Shown: positions 1 through 8,510 of the stretch, piece by piece
How positions within the stretch are numbered: position 1 is the stretch's first letter
Layout of the letters: each line of letters opens with the position of its first letter
DNA from: an uncultured Candidatus Saccharibacteria bacterium
GTDB lineage: Bacteria > Patescibacteriota > Saccharimonadia > Saccharimonadales > Saccharimonadaceae
Assembly: GCA_948435375.1 (NCBI GenBank)
Contig: CAOJGQ010000009.1
Location: 1 to 34,278, forward strand
Direction: 5' to 3'
Length of the DNA stretch: 34,278 nt
Notes under the pieces: generated by a model
What the model was told of the DNA's origin: nothing
The model's input: only the letters and a program-made list of their open reading frames with translations
The model's database searches: none
Program-made: the position numbers and the translations under genes

Positions 1-55
1 TGTATTAGGCACGCCGCCAGCATTCATCCTGAGCCAGGATCAAACTCTCCATTAA
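1..55 (-). rRNA. rrs: 16S rRNA, first ~55 nt (partial)
   Basis: Read on the minus strand, the first bases are the conserved 5' start of bacterial 16S rRNA: AGAGTTTGATCCTGGCTCAG (the 8F/27F site) followed by an ATGAATGCTGGCGGC-type segment. Aligning the 8F site to E. coli numbering puts the mature 5' end near position 55. The gene runs out of the window, so the phylum cannot be read from it. Confidence 0.97.
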
Positions 56-292
56 GGTGTAAGCTCGGGCAAACCCTCACTTACCGGACTATTATTCATA
101 ATCCAAAATTCGAACCAATGTTCATAAATCAACTGACGATGATAAAATCTCAATTTCGGCCAGGCAAAACCCAACCATAATATCAAGATCTTTAATTGCA
201 CAACTAAATTGTTAAATTCCAAAACCTTTCAAACTCAAGGAGATTCAAAGAAACAACTCTTCACGTACCCTCGCAGTTCTTAGGCTATTCCC
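56..292 (-). other. 16S rRNA leader region
   Basis: About 230 nt lie between the rRNA promoter and the 16S start, with no reading frame. Close to the 16S there is a GTAAGTGAGGG...CCCGAGCTTAC self-complementary stretch, plausibly part of the processing stem that flanks 16S. The length and position are those of an rRNA leader; no boxA was identified with confidence. Confidence 0.6.
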
Positions 293-321
293 ATCTTATC
301 GCACTTCGATAAAAAAGTCAA
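293..321 (-). promoter_or_regulatory. rRNA operon promoter
   Basis: On the minus strand, -35 TTGACT (316-321), a 17-nt spacer and -10 TAAGAT (293-298) point at the 16S gene. The AT-rich tract just upstream (322-350) could act as an UP element. Transcription would start near position 286. Confidence 0.75.
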
Positions 322-357
322 TACTTTTTTCGTATTTTTTTGCATTTTTTAACGATT

Positions 358-807
358 TCAGGCCGATCGGATAAACATTATTACTAAAAATCCAATCATC
401 ACCCCTAAAATCACGCCTACCGTAACCTGAGACACCGTATGTCCTTCAACAATTGGTAATTCTTGCAACTTTTCTCGTTTTAGCAGCTGGTTTAAGGCCT
501 TTCCCTGTTCCCCCACCGCATACCGCACATGAATCGCGTCATATAGCACAATCATCCAGACACCCATCGCTAAGGCGAATACCCCAGATGTCCAACCACA
601 TAACGCCCCTAGGCAAACCGTCATCGCCGTAAAACTCGCTGCATGGCCAGAAGGCATCCCACCCGACCGCGAAAAGTAGCCAATTGCCGCTTGCAAATTC
701 GTCACTCCTTCAGGCTTTTCCCCCGACACCAAACCCGCAATCAACTTCCAAACCTGCGCCCCCAAGAACCCCAGCACAAACGCAATTATCGCATATAAGC
801 CTTCCAT
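358..807 (-). CDS. Divergent PAP2 family membrane protein (DUF212-like)
   Basis: This 149-residue protein has four hydrophobic stretches and the family signature: GGMPSGHAASFTAM near residue 50, YDAIHVRYAVGEQ near residue 90 with a following LN, and GHTVSQVTVGVILG near residue 122. These correspond to the GMPSSH, YDAxGVR and GHT motifs of the divergent PAP2 (DUF212) family, whose substrate is not established; a phosphatase-type role at the membrane is only inferred. A -10 TATAAT (817-822, preceded by TGTGA) ends 9 nt before the ATG, so the message would have almost no leader and no Shine-Dalgarno. It is read toward the 16S gene and follows the surface-protein gene by 27 nt. Confidence 0.85.
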   Translation of the reverse strand: MEGLYAIIAFVLGFLGAQVWKLIAGLVSGEKPEGVTNLQAAIGYFSRSGGMPSGHAASFTAMTVCLGALCGWTSGVFALAMGVWMIVLYDAIHVRYAVGEQGKALNQLLKREKLQELPIVEGHTVSQVTVGVILGVMIGFLVIMFIRSA

Positions 808-834
808 ATATAATATATTATATCACAGCTATGC

Positions 835-2301
835 TTATCTTAAGTCATTTCCCCTTACTTTTCGATAAATCTTCCGTGCCAACACTAAAACTAGTAACAG
901 TAACCCCGCAATCAGCGGCAGATAAAACACCCACGCTGTTATTTTCTGTCTCTCTGTTCCTCCCAAATTTGGGATTTCCACTTCTTGGTCACCATCATTA
1001 GTCTTATTATCTGTCTCATTCCCTTGTCCACTTTGGGCAACCAAATCCTCGTTATCCGCTCCTTGCGATTCAGTCTGGGCACCATTATACGCCGTGACTC
1101 CACCAACCACATCGCTACTCGTGCTCATTCCATTCACCGCACTCCCGCCTCTAACCACGAACTCATCCCGACCGCCTAGGCTAGATCCACTCCCTGCACC
1201 ATTTCCGTTTTCATTTCCGTTTTCATTCCCATCTCCATTCCCGATTCCAGCCCCTGATCCATTTTCGTTTCCCGTACCGTTTTCTTCTCCCGGTTTCGCC
1301 CCCGATTCGGTACCATTTTCCTCCGGCTTCACATTTTCAATTCCTTGCAGTTTCTTCAGTCTCGCCTCCAGATTATCCCGCAAATCCCTCAGCGCCTGCG
1401 CCCCTTCTCCACCAGTTTTGGCCAATGTCTTCTTTAACCTTCCTAAATCAGCTTCGACTTCAGCTATCTCCGTCGCATCTACCGTGCTAAAATCCTCCAA
1501 TTTCTCCCAATCTGTAATTTTTGTTTCAAGCGGCTCCAGTCTTTTCTTCTGAATGCCCTGCCATTCCTCATCCCAAGTCATAATATGCACATCCATCGCC
1601 GGCTTCCGCCCATAAGTCCAATAATTCGCAACTTCACTATCTGCCGTCCGCACTACCTTACACTCGCCATAGTTCGTATAATTCGAACCATGAATACAAT
1701 CTCGATAATCAATCTTTCCCCTTACCCAGCTTGTATTCGACCAAGTCGTCGCAAGTCCACTTCCCGACTTTTCCCCAAATTCCGCCGCATAATACAACAC
1801 ATCCGTTTTATTCACCTCAGCTAAACTCAGTGGCTCCATAGTCATTGTTCCAGTTTCATCAAAGACTTTCGCCCCACCACCATAAATCGTATTTTGCGGA
1901 AAAGCGTTTTGTGCAAAATCATACACTTTCGTGCCCCAAGATAGCCCATCCGTTGCGCCTAGTTCCCCAATTTGCGCATCCGCCTCTTCCTCACTCACCC
2001 CATCTTCATAGTTATAATATGCCAGAATCACCCGATGCAGGTACAAATCCGTTCCCGCCGAATTCACCGCAAAGTCCACCATACCATCTTCCGGCCGCAC
2101 CATCGCAATATAGAACATTGGATTATAGTAATTTTTTACTACACCAGGATCCCCCACCGATTGCAGCACCCCTATCTTTCCACCACTCGAAGTATTCGTT
2201 CCCTCCGCATTTGCTCCTTCTGCATTCACAGCTCTTGGCAGGCCCATTCCCACCCCAGCAATCAAACTTAAAATTAATAAAAAGTTTAGAAATTTTTTCA
2301 T
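835..2301 (-). CDS. Secreted, membrane- or wall-anchored surface protein
   Basis: This is a 488-residue protein of unknown function with clear surface topology. Residues 1-27 are a signal peptide (MKKFLNFLLILSLIAG... ending AVNA before EGANAEG). An extracellular region of ~250 residues rich in Tyr, Trp and Asp follows, then a charged coiled-coil-like stretch (LEPLETKITDWEKLED...), a low-complexity Gly/Asn/Glu linker (repeats like GNENG), and a C-terminal hydrophobic segment followed by RKIYRKVRGNDLR. An IPNLGG sequence just before the hydrophobic segment is placed like an LPXTG sortase signal but is not canonical. I chose the ATG at 2301 because GAGGA precedes it and the upstream in-frame ATG at 2352 lies inside the promoter. 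No FISUMP-like domain is present, so it is not the parent of the cassettes described elsewhere. Confidence 0.8.
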   Translation of the reverse strand: MKKFLNFLLILSLIAGVGMGLPRAVNAEGANAEGTNTSSGGKIGVLQSVGDPGVVKNYYNPMFYIAMVRPEDGMVDFAVNSAGTDLYLHRVILAYYNYEDGVSEEEADAQIGELGATDGLSWGTKVYDFAQNAFPQNTIYGGGAKVFDETGTMTMEPLSLAEVNKTDVLYYAAEFGEKSGSGLATTWSNTSWVRGKIDYRDCIHGSNYTNYGECKVVRTADSEVANYWTYGRKPAMDVHIMTWDEEWQGIQKKRLEPLETKITDWEKLEDFSTVDATEIAEVEADLGRLKKTLAKTGGEGAQALRDLRDNLEARLKKLQGIENVKPEENGTESGAKPGEENGTGNENGSGAGIGNGDGNENGNENGNGAGSGSSLGGRDEFVVRGGSAVNGMSTSSDVVGGVTAYNGAQTESQGADNEDLVAQSGQGNETDNKTNDGDQEVEIPNLGGTERQKITAWVFYLPLIAGLLLLVLVLARKIYRKVRGNDLR

Positions 2302-2331
2302 CTTTTCCTCGCAATTTTTAGTATTTTCGCC

Positions 2332-2361
2332 AGTGTAACAAAATTTTTTCAAAACTTACAA
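2332..2361 (-). promoter_or_regulatory. Promoter of the surface-protein gene
   Basis: On the minus strand, TTGTAA (2356-2361), an 18-nt spacer and TACACT (2332-2337) give a start near 2325 and a ~24-nt leader containing GAGGA before the ATG at 2301. This placement rules out the upstream in-frame ATG at 2352. Confidence 0.6.
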
Positions 2362-2415
2362 GCACATCCATGTTCAAAAATGCCATTTTGTCTTAGAATC
2401 CTACAAAACCAAAAA

Positions 2416-2491
2416 AATTCGTACAAATTCCTTCACCGTTCTGCAAAATTCGTACAAATTTGGCGCAGACCTAAAGAATTTTGTACAAATT
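2416..2491. promoter_or_regulatory. Three phased palindromic operator-like sites
   Basis: Three copies of the near-palindrome AATTYGTACAAATT have GTAC centres starting at 2421, 2452 and 2483, exactly 31 bp apart, or about three DNA turns. They sit between the gyrA terminator and the surface-protein promoter, roughly 90-165 bp upstream of that promoter's start. Same-face phasing suggests a cooperatively binding dimeric regulator, inferred from spacing and symmetry only. Confidence 0.6.
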
Positions 2492-2494
2492 TCC

Positions 2495-2532
2495 ACAAAA
2501 AAATAGCGCCTGCTCCCCCAGCAAGCGCTATC
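2495..2532 (-). terminator. Rho-independent terminator of gyrB-gyrA
   Basis: On the minus strand, ATAGCGCTTGCT, a GGGGG loop and AGCAGGCGCTAT form a 12-bp stem with one G-U pair, followed by seven T residues. It lies just past the gyrA stop codon. Confidence 0.92.
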
Positions 2533-2551
2533 ACTACCCCCCACTTTTCCG

Positions 2552-5107
2552 CTATTTCTCGGTTTTTTCTTCTTCACCTTCTTCGTCCGGCAAAACAATT
2601 CCAATCGACGCCACTGCATCACCCTCATTCATCTTCATAATCCTCACACCTTGCGCCACACGCCCCAACGTCGGAATGTCCTTCACTGCTACTCGAATCG
2701 CCTGCCCCATCGACGACATCATGATCACTTCCTTCGCCGCCGGATCCAAAGTATGCACCGCCACAATCGGCCCCGTCTTCTCGGTTACTGCCGCCACCCG
2801 AATCCCGACACCTCCGCGCTTGTGTGATGGAAAATTCTTCGCCAAAGTTGCTTTACCATAACCGTTCGCAGACATGACTAACAGCTTCTGTCCTTCATCT
2901 CGAATCACATCCATTCCAACAATCTCATCTTTTGGCCGCAAACGAATGCCAATCACCCCTTTCGCGCTCCGCCCCATGCTCCTGACATCTTTTTCGTTAA
3001 AGCGCATCGCCTGACCGGCCGAAGTGGAAATCACCACATCATTTTCACCAGTTGTCTCCTGAATCCACTTCAATTCATCTCCCGCGTCAAGCTTGATCGC
3101 AATCATTCCGTTCGCCCGTAGCGTCAAAAATTCTTTCACCGCTGTCTTCTTGATCGTTCCCTTTTTCGTTGCCATGAATAGAAATCCGCTCGGATCACCA
3201 CCTTGTTTAATAATCGTGGTTACTTTCTCATCTGGATGCATATTCAAAAGATTCACTGCCGCAGTGCCCTTCGCCACCATCGACGCTTGTGGCACTTCAT
3301 ATGCTTTCAAGCGGAAAATCCGCCCCTGGTTCGTGAAGAATAAGAGATAATCGTGCGAATTCGCCGTCACAATCTGTGCAATCACATCTTCATCCTTCGT
3401 TGTCATCCCCCGGCGCCCCTTACCACCTCGATTTTGTCGTTTGAAATCACCTTGCAAAACTCGTTTCAGATAATTCTGCGCTGTCAGCAGGATTACGCTT
3501 TCTTCATCCGGAATCAATTCTTCTTCCGAAAACTTACCAATTTCATGATTGAAAATCTTGCTCTTGCGCTCATCACCATATTTTTCTTTCATCGCAATCA
3601 GCTCTTCTTTTACCACTCTGAGCACCTCTTCTTCGCTCGCCAAAATCTTCTCGTATTCCGCGATTTGTGCCAAAAGCTGTTTCAACTCATCTTCAATCTT
3701 ATCTCGCTCGAGACCTTGCAACCTTCTCAACTGCATCGCAAGAATCGCTGCTGCCTGAATCTCCGACAGACCAAACCGCTCCATCAACCGTTTATCCGCA
3801 TCATCATAACTCTCACGAATCGTCTTGATTACTTCGTCGATATTGTCCAGCGCAATCTTCAAACCTTCGAGGATGTGAGCACGCTCTTTTGCTTTCCTAA
3901 GGTCATATTCTGTCCGACGACGCACTACTTTTTGACGATGTTTAATAAACTCCGTCAAAATCTCCTTGAGGCCCAAAATTCGCGGTTGCACCCCATCGAC
4001 CAGCGCCAACATATTATAATGAAACGTCGTCTGAAGGCTTGTCATCTTATATAATTGATTCAAAATCTTCTTCGGGAAAGCATCCTTTTTCAGTTCCACT
4101 ACCACCCGAATCTTCCCGCGCGCACTTTCGTCTCGTGCATCCGCAATGTGATCAAGCTTTTTGTTCAGCACCAATTCCCGCACTTTTTCGATAAAACCCT
4201 CTTTGCTCATTCCATACGGCACTTCAGTAATCACAATTTGGTAGCGACCATTTTTCTTCTCTTCAATCCCGGCCACCGCCCGAATCACCACGCTACCCTT
4301 ACCAGTTGCATAGGCTTGCTTCATCGGTGCACCACCATAAACCTCTGCCCCTGTCGGAAAATCTGGCCCCTTCACATGTTGCATCAGCCCATCCAGACTA
4401 ATCTCCGGATCTTCAATTTGCGCCACCGTCGCGTCAATTACTTCCGACAAATTATGTGGTGGAATATTTGTCGCCATCCCCACCGCAATCCCCATCTGAC
4501 CATTAAGCAGAATATTCGGCACTGCCGACGGCAAAACCACCGGCTCTTGCTCGCTACCGTCGAAGTTATCCCGAAAATCCACCGTTTCCTTCTCAATATC
4601 GGTCAAAAGCTCCGCCCCAATTTTATCCATTCGTGCCTCGGTATACCTCGAAGCCGCCGCGTCGTCGCCATCCATTGAACCAAAGTTCCCTTGCCCCTCA
4701 ACCAAGGTATAACGCATTTTCCAAGGCTGCGCGAGGTTCACCATCGCGTCATAAATCGACGAATCACCATGCGGGTGATACTTACCCATTACCTCACCCA
4801 CGATACGCGCTGATTTCACCGTCGCGTGCGGCGCCTTCCAACCATTTTTATTCATCGCATAGAGGATTCGCCGGTTCACCGGTTTCAGACCATCTCGCAC
4901 ATCCGGCAAAGCACGATCAATAATCACCGACATCGAATAACGCAAGAAGTAATTTTCCATCGTTGTCTCGACATCACGCCGCTCAACACCATCAACCACC
5001 TGCCCCTCAACCAATTGGCTGTCCAAGCTTAGATCTTTTTCCATCTCTTCGCCTTGCACCCCGCTATCAGCTTGAGTCTTATTGCTTTTATCGTCACCAT
5101 TACCCAT
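2552..5107 (-). CDS. gyrA: DNA gyrase subunit A
   Basis: The 851-residue breakage-reunion subunit of gyrase cuts and rejoins DNA to introduce negative supercoils, working with GyrB. The winged-helix region carries HPHGD (residues 111-115), followed by Ser116 and Asp120 in the places of E. coli Ser83 and Asp87, the quinolone-susceptible residues. The catalytic tyrosine is Tyr155 in [12 protein letters not shown]-terminal beta-pinwheel domain includes the GyrA-box-like [10 protein letters not shown], which supports gyrase over topoisomerase IV. The N-terminus has ~35 extra polar residues. The gene starts 21 nt after the gyrB stop, with GGGAGA before the ATG, so the two form an operon ending at the 2495-2532 terminator. 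The tail is acidic ([12 protein letters not shown]). Confidence 0.96.
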   Translation of the reverse strand: MGNGDDKSNKTQADSGVQGEEMEKDLSLDSQLVEGQVVDGVERRDVETTMENYFLRYSMSVIIDRALPDVRDGLKPVNRRILYAMNKNGWKAPHATVKSARIVGEVMGKYHPHGDSSIYDAMVNLAQPWKMRYTLVEGQGNFGSMDGDDAAASRYTEARMDKIGAELLTDIEKETVDFRDNFDGSEQEPVVLPSAVPNILLNGQMGIAVGMATNIPPHNLSEVIDATVAQIEDPEISLDGLMQHVKGPDFPTGAEVYGGAPMKQAYATGKGSVVIRAVAGIEEKKNGRYQIVITEVPYGMSKEGFIEKVRELVLNKKLDHIADARDESARGKIRVVVELKKDAFPKKILNQLYKMTSLQTTFHYNMLALVDGVQPRILGLKEILTEFIKHRQKVVRRRTEYDLRKAKERAHILEGLKIALDNIDEVIKTIRESYDDADKRLMERFGLSEIQAAAILAMQLRRLQGLERDKIEDELKQLLAQIAEYEKILASEEEVLRVVKEELIAMKEKYGDERKSKIFNHEIGKFSEEELIPDEESVILLTAQNYLKRVLQGDFKRQNRGGKGRRGMTTKDEDVIAQIVTANSHDYLLFFTNQGRIFRLKAYEVPQASMVAKGTAAVNLLNMHPDEKVTTIIKQGGDPSGFLFMATKKGTIKKTAVKEFLTLRANGMIAIKLDAGDELKWIQETTGENDVVISTSAGQAMRFNEKDVRSMGRSAKGVIGIRLRPKDEIVGMDVIRDEGQKLLVMSANGYGKATLAKNFPSHKRGGVGIRVAAVTEKTGPIVAVHTLDPAAKEVIMMSSMGQAIRVAVKDIPTLGRVAQGVRIMKMNEGDAVASIGIVLPDEEGEEEKTEK

Positions 5108-5128
5108 ACAATCTAGTCTCCCTTTCCC

Positions 5129-7129
5129 TTAAAAATCCAGCTCATCAAGGTCAACACTCGCCGCCCCGGCCTGAATAAAGTTTTTACGTAGATCTACTTG
5201 GTCGCCCATCAACTTTGTGAACACCGCATCTGCCTTCTCGGCATCCTCAATGTGCACTTGTACCAAAATCCGATTCTCCGGATCCATCGTCGTTTCCCAA
5301 AGTTGTTTTGCATCCATCTCGCCAAGACCCTTAAACCGATTCTGCGCTGTATAGCCCGCCTGTTTGAAACGCTCTTGGCTCGGATCGATTTTCGTCCCCG
5401 CTGCTTTGCGCTCTTCAATCTTTTCTGTCAACTTCTTCTCCAAGGCAACTTCATCATACACATAATCAATCTTCCGATTGCCGCCCGTCCCCTTCGAAAG
5501 CCCAAACAGCGGTGGTTTTGCGAGATACACATGTCCCGCCTTAATCACTTCCGGCATATAACGGAAAAAGAACGTCATCAGCAGCGTCGCGATATGCAGA
5601 CCATCGACGTCAGCATCGGTCATGAAAATCACCTTATGATAACGCAAACCGTTAATATCGAACTGTTCGCCAATCCCCACGCCGAGCCCCTTAATCAAGC
5701 TCACCAGCTCCTGGTTCGCCAACATCTTATCCAGCCTTGCTCTTTCCGTATTCAGCACCTTCCCACGCAGCGGCAAAATCGCCTGAATCTTCGGGTTGCG
5801 CCCTTCTTTCGCCGATCCCGCCGCCGAGTTCCCCTCCACGATGAAGAGTTCGCACTCGCTCCGGTCCCGACTCGAACAATCCGCCAACTTCGAAGGCAGA
5901 TTCAGACCTTCAAACGCCCCCTTACGGATCACATTATCCCGTGCCGCTCGTGCCGCCTTACGCGCTCGTGCCGCCAAAGTCGCCTTCGTGATGATTTTCT
6001 TCGCAATCGCCGGATTTTCCTCCAGATAGTAACCAAAGTACTCGGTCATAATCTTATCGACATAACCCCGCACTTCCGGATTCCCCAGCTTATTTTTCGT
6101 CTGCCCCTCAAACTGCGGATCCGGCAACTTCACCAAAATCACCGCCGTGAGACCCTCCTTAATATCATCACCGGTCAAATTCGATTCTTTTTCCTTGAGC
6201 AAATTATTTTTTCGCGCATAATCATTAATCACTCGCGTCATCGCCGTCCGGAAACCTTCCACGTGCTTCCCTCCGTCCGGCGTCAAAACGTTGTTCGCAA
6301 ACGGCTTAATCGTCTCGACATACGTATCATTATATTGCAGCGCCACCTCAACTTCCGAATCCGCAATCTCTTTCTCAATATAGAAAATATCATCCGCGAC
6401 AACTTCCTTCCCCTCATTCAGCTTGCGCACATAGCTCCGAATCCCACCTTCAAAATAGAACGACTCCCGCTTCCCGGTCCGCTCATCCCGCACCGCAATC
6501 AAAACCCCCTTCGTCAAATACGCCTGATGCCGCGCATAGTGCGACACCCAATCATAATCAAAAGTTGTTGTCTCCTTAAAAATCGACGCATCCGGATAAA
6601 ACGTAATCGTCGTTCCCGTGTCCTTAGTCTCCCCCACTACTTTCAGACCATCGCCAATTGTCTTCCCGCCGTTTTCAAACTCGACCTGGTGTACTTTACC
6701 ATCTTTTCGCACCTCTGCAATCATCTTCGTCGACAACGCATTCACCACCGACGAACCCACACCATGCAAACCCGACGAAACTTTATATCCCCCGCCACCA
6801 AACTTACCACCAGCATTCAAAACCGTCAGCACTGTCTCCAGCGTCGATTTTTTCGTCTTCGGGTGAATGTCCACCGGGATACCACGACCGTTGTCTGACA
6901 CCCGCACGCCCCCATCCTCCAGCAGCACAATTTCCACACGATTACAAAATCCCGCAATCGCTTCATCAATCGAGTTATCAGCAATTTCCTTCAAGAGGTG
7001 GTGCAGGCCGTCAAAACCCGTCGAACCAATATACATCCCTGGCCGAATCCGCACATGCTCCAGCCCCTCCAAAACCTGGATTTGCGAACTATCATATTCA
7101 TGCCCATCACTTTTTTGTTTTTCCGACAT
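5129..7129 (-). CDS. gyrB: DNA gyrase subunit B
   Basis: This 666-residue ATPase subunit of gyrase has the GHKL fold: DNSIDEAIAG (51-60), NGRGIP (80-85), and GLHGVGSSVVNA (120-131). A transducer domain follows, then a Toprim domain with EGNSAAGSAK (432-441) and DADVDG (505-510), and a C-terminal tail with GLGEMDAKQLWETTMDP. The usual Toprim text is EGDSAGGSAK; here Asp is Asn and one Gly is Ala, while the key Glu and the DxD are kept. The length is that of Gram-positive-type GyrB without the E. coli insert. Translation starts at 7129 behind AAGAGGT, and transcription from the 7160-7188 promoter. Confidence 0.96.
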   Translation of the reverse strand: MSEKQKSDGHEYDSSQIQVLEGLEHVRIRPGMYIGSTGFDGLHHLLKEIADNSIDEAIAGFCNRVEIVLLEDGGVRVSDNGRGIPVDIHPKTKKSTLETVLTVLNAGGKFGGGGYKVSSGLHGVGSSVVNALSTKMIAEVRKDGKVHQVEFENGGKTIGDGLKVVGETKDTGTTITFYPDASIFKETTTFDYDWVSHYARHQAYLTKGVLIAVRDERTGKRESFYFEGGIRSYVRKLNEGKEVVADDIFYIEKEIADSEVEVALQYNDTYVETIKPFANNVLTPDGGKHVEGFRTAMTRVINDYARKNNLLKEKESNLTGDDIKEGLTAVILVKLPDPQFEGQTKNKLGNPEVRGYVDKIMTEYFGYYLEENPAIAKKIITKATLAARARKAARAARDNVIRKGAFEGLNLPSKLADCSSRDRSECELFIVEGNSAAGSAKEGRNPKIQAILPLRGKVLNTERARLDKMLANQELVSLIKGLGVGIGEQFDINGLRYHKVIFMTDADVDGLHIATLLMTFFFRYMPEVIKAGHVYLAKPPLFGLSKGTGGNRKIDYVYDEVALEKKLTEKIEERKAAGTKIDPSQERFKQAGYTAQNRFKGLGEMDAKQLWETTMDPENRILVQVHIEDAEKADAVFTKLMGDQVDLRKNFIQAGAASVDLDELDF

Positions 7130-7159
7130 ACTACTGTACCTCTTGCTTATTACCCCTAT

Positions 7160-7188
7160 ATTTTAACGTACCCCACCGCCAAAGTCAA
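7160..7188 (-). promoter_or_regulatory. gyrB-gyrA promoter
   Basis: On the minus strand, TTGACT (7183-7188), a 17-nt spacer and TAAAAT (7160-7165) lie ~31 nt upstream of the gyrB ATG. This is one of three promoters in the window that use the identical TTGACT -35 with 17-nt spacing before an RNA or core gene (others at 293 and 31066, plus 15652). Confidence 0.75.
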
Positions 7189-7218
7189 CCTTTCCCCCAA
7201 ACAAATCCAGGAACCAAA

Positions 7219-7390
7219 GTTAGTCAGAATGTAACACAAGGCAAACCTTCAGGAGGCTTGTTGGCGTCGATGCAGCGCAAGGCAGATCCTGAGAGGACGA
7301 TGCTGACGTCGATACAGTACCAGGTAAACGTCCGGGAGACTCGTTAGCACGGATGAGATACAAGGCAAATTTGAAGCACGGACTGAGACG
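7219..7390. repeat. Four degenerate 41-42 nt direct repeats
   Basis: Copies begin near 7219, 7260, 7302 and 7343. Shared words are GTTRGC-type starts, CGATG.A in the middle and CAAGGCA (CAGGTA in copy 3) about 18 nt in. The copies diverge strongly. A GGAGACTCGTTA word at 7335 recurs inverted at 7446-7457 (TAACGAGTCTCC). No convincing reading frame runs through all copies. The stretch fills the gap between the gyrB promoter and the antitoxin gene. Confidence 0.5.
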
Positions 7391-7456
7391 TATTGTATAT
7401 ACGTCGAAGGAGTACTGGAAAATTTAACGCGGTAGCTCGCCGTGATAACGAGTCTC

Positions 7457-7804
7457 CTAGAGTTCGTCCCAAAGTTCTTCCAACGCCATAAACCCCGCCT
7501 CACTACTCCTATCACCCCCATTCCCTAGTCCAGCAGTTCCACTATTTTCAGCCTCAAGCTTTTTCTGCACATTAGGCGTAAACGGCATTCCCTTCTCACG
7601 CACCACCTGCGACAAAAACATATTCAGGGCCGCGCTCATCGAAATCCCCATCTCGTCAAAAATCCCCTCCGCCTTCTTTTTCAGCACCAATTTCGTCCGA
7701 AAACTCACCGTAGCCATCTTCGCCGCCACCGGCAAAACCGGCGCTGCTTCCGGTTTTTTGACCTCTGTTTTTTCTTCGACTTGTCCCTTTGTGCGTTTCG
7801 CCAT
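7457..7804 (-). CDS. RelB/DinJ-family antitoxin-like protein
   Basis: Residues ~30-75 (ATVSFRTKLVLKKKAEGIFDEMGISMSAALNMFLSQVVREKGMPF) are a ribbon-helix-helix DNA-binding domain of the RelB/DinJ type, recognised from the beta-strand, the EMGISMSAALNMFL helix-turn-helix and the VVREKGMPF end. Residues 1-29 are a Lys/Glu/Pro-rich arm; the C-terminus is acidic and would be the toxin-binding part in the family. I chose the ATG at 7804, preceded by GGGAGG, over an in-frame ATG at 7837. No RelE/YafQ-like toxin gene is adjacent on either side, so it is either an orphan antitoxin or a stand-alone repressor. A promoter lies at 7826-7854. Length is 115 residues. Confidence 0.75.
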   Translation of the reverse strand: MAKRTKGQVEEKTEVKKPEAAPVLPVAAKMATVSFRTKLVLKKKAEGIFDEMGISMSAALNMFLSQVVREKGMPFTPNVQKKLEAENSGTAGLGNGGDRSSEAGFMALEELWDEL

Positions 7805-7825
7805 TTTAGCCTCCCTCTTTCCCCC

Positions 7826-7854
7826 ATTGTAATACATTACCCATACAATTTCAA
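7826..7854 (-). promoter_or_regulatory. Promoter of the RelB-like gene
   Basis: On the minus strand, TTGAAA (7849-7854), a 17-nt spacer and TACAAT (7826-7831). The surrounding 7826-8040 region repeats words such as GTATTACA, TGTATGTACA and TTGTATATA, which could be binding sites for the autoregulating antitoxin; that is inference. Confidence 0.6.
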
Positions 7855-8103
7855 TACATTTTATATATAAGCACCCTACAAAGCATTACTTTATATATCA
7901 ATTGTATATATTTTGTATGTACAATGTATTACATACTTCCATTTTTCCAAATTCTTACCTTTTCAGTTGTATATACATAATACATTCATTATACATACAA
8001 AAACCATACAATGTACTTACAAATTCATTATAACGTATTACAAACTTTTTCGCAAAATTCTTATGTTTTTTTCAAACCAAAATCACCATTTTCAATAAAA
8101 CCA
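7855..8103. other. AT-rich spacer with TGTAT/ATACA words
   Basis: No gene is seen. The stretch is very AT-rich, with many TATATA, TGTAT and ATACA words in both orientations, including TGTATGTACA and ATACAATGTA. It separates the antitoxin promoter from the first surface-domain cassette. Confidence 0.5.
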
Positions 8104-8307
8104 TCTTCGAATTCTCCTATATGTCTAACTCGTGACAGGCATGTCAATGAAAGCACTGGTTCGCTCAGAGATGGAGGCAACAATGGCTGTTCCTGGGAGG
8201 TTATTGCCTATTCCTCCGAACTCTACGCATATAATATCCATTTACCCCCTACTAGCATCAGCCCGTCAGGCGTCAACGCTAGGTGGCATGGCTTTACGGT
8301 CCGCAAG
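8104..8307 (+). pseudogene. Surface-domain cassette C1, FISUMP-like C-terminal domain, no start
   Basis: A start-less coding fragment of ~65 residues reads SNSPICLTRD...ESTGSLRDGG...W...LYAYNIHL...SPSGVNARWHGFTVRK. It matches the other cassettes in the window at both ends (IYLTRGG start, N.RW.GFTV end) with a variable middle. The end pattern resembles the C-terminus of the Fibrobacter succinogenes major paralogous domain (FISUMP, C-type-lectin-like). Here the start is degraded: TCTAACTCGTGACAGG in place of TCTAACTCGTGGCGGG. No start codon, ribosome site or N-terminal domain precedes it. It meets cassette C2 tail to tail. Confidence 0.65.
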
Positions 8308-8319
8308 TACGCACGACCA

Positions 8320-8510
8320 TATTTTAGCGCACCCAACCATAAAGCCAACCCAGCGAACGTTGTTGTAGGATGTGAGAATATTAGTGGTATTAAAATAAAG
8401 GCTATACGTAGAATAGGAGCTAGCAGTCCAAAAAATCCCCACATGTCCAAGATATCGCGCCGCACCAGACATCATGTCAATGTCCCCGCCACGAGTTAGA
8501 TATATAGGAG
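8320..8510 (-). pseudogene. Surface-domain cassette C2, inverted relative to C1
   Basis: On the minus strand the fragment reads SIYLTRGGDIDMMSGAA...W...YSLYFN...SYNNVRWVGFMVG, the same domain as C1 in the opposite direction. Its head keeps the consensus CTAACTCGTGGCGGGG. Its tail abuts the tail of C1 within ~20 bp, so GGCTTTAYGGT words face each other. The TGSLR motif is altered to SGAAR and the tail is eroded (GFMVGCAK). No start codon or promoter is seen upstream, so expression is unlikely. Confidence 0.62.

Noticed and set aside
5198-6898. Long open frame (566 codons) on the plus strand opposite gyrB
   Set aside because: It is the mirror of a strongly conserved gyrB; it lacks a ribosome site and its composition (Arg, His, Ile, Pro) is typical of an antisense shadow.
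7219-7390. CRISPR array
   Set aside because: The repeats are too degenerate, have no unique spacers between constant units, and no cas gene is present.
8223-8465. Hydrophobic minus-strand frame (80 codons, MRRDILDMWGFFGLL...)
   Set aside because: It is an alternative frame of the inverted cassette C2; the cassette frame matches five other copies and this one does not.
8104-8510. Diversity-generating retroelement
   Set aside because: The domain type fits DGR targets, but there is no reverse transcriptase, no template repeat, and the differences between copies are not confined to adenine positions as far as I can see.
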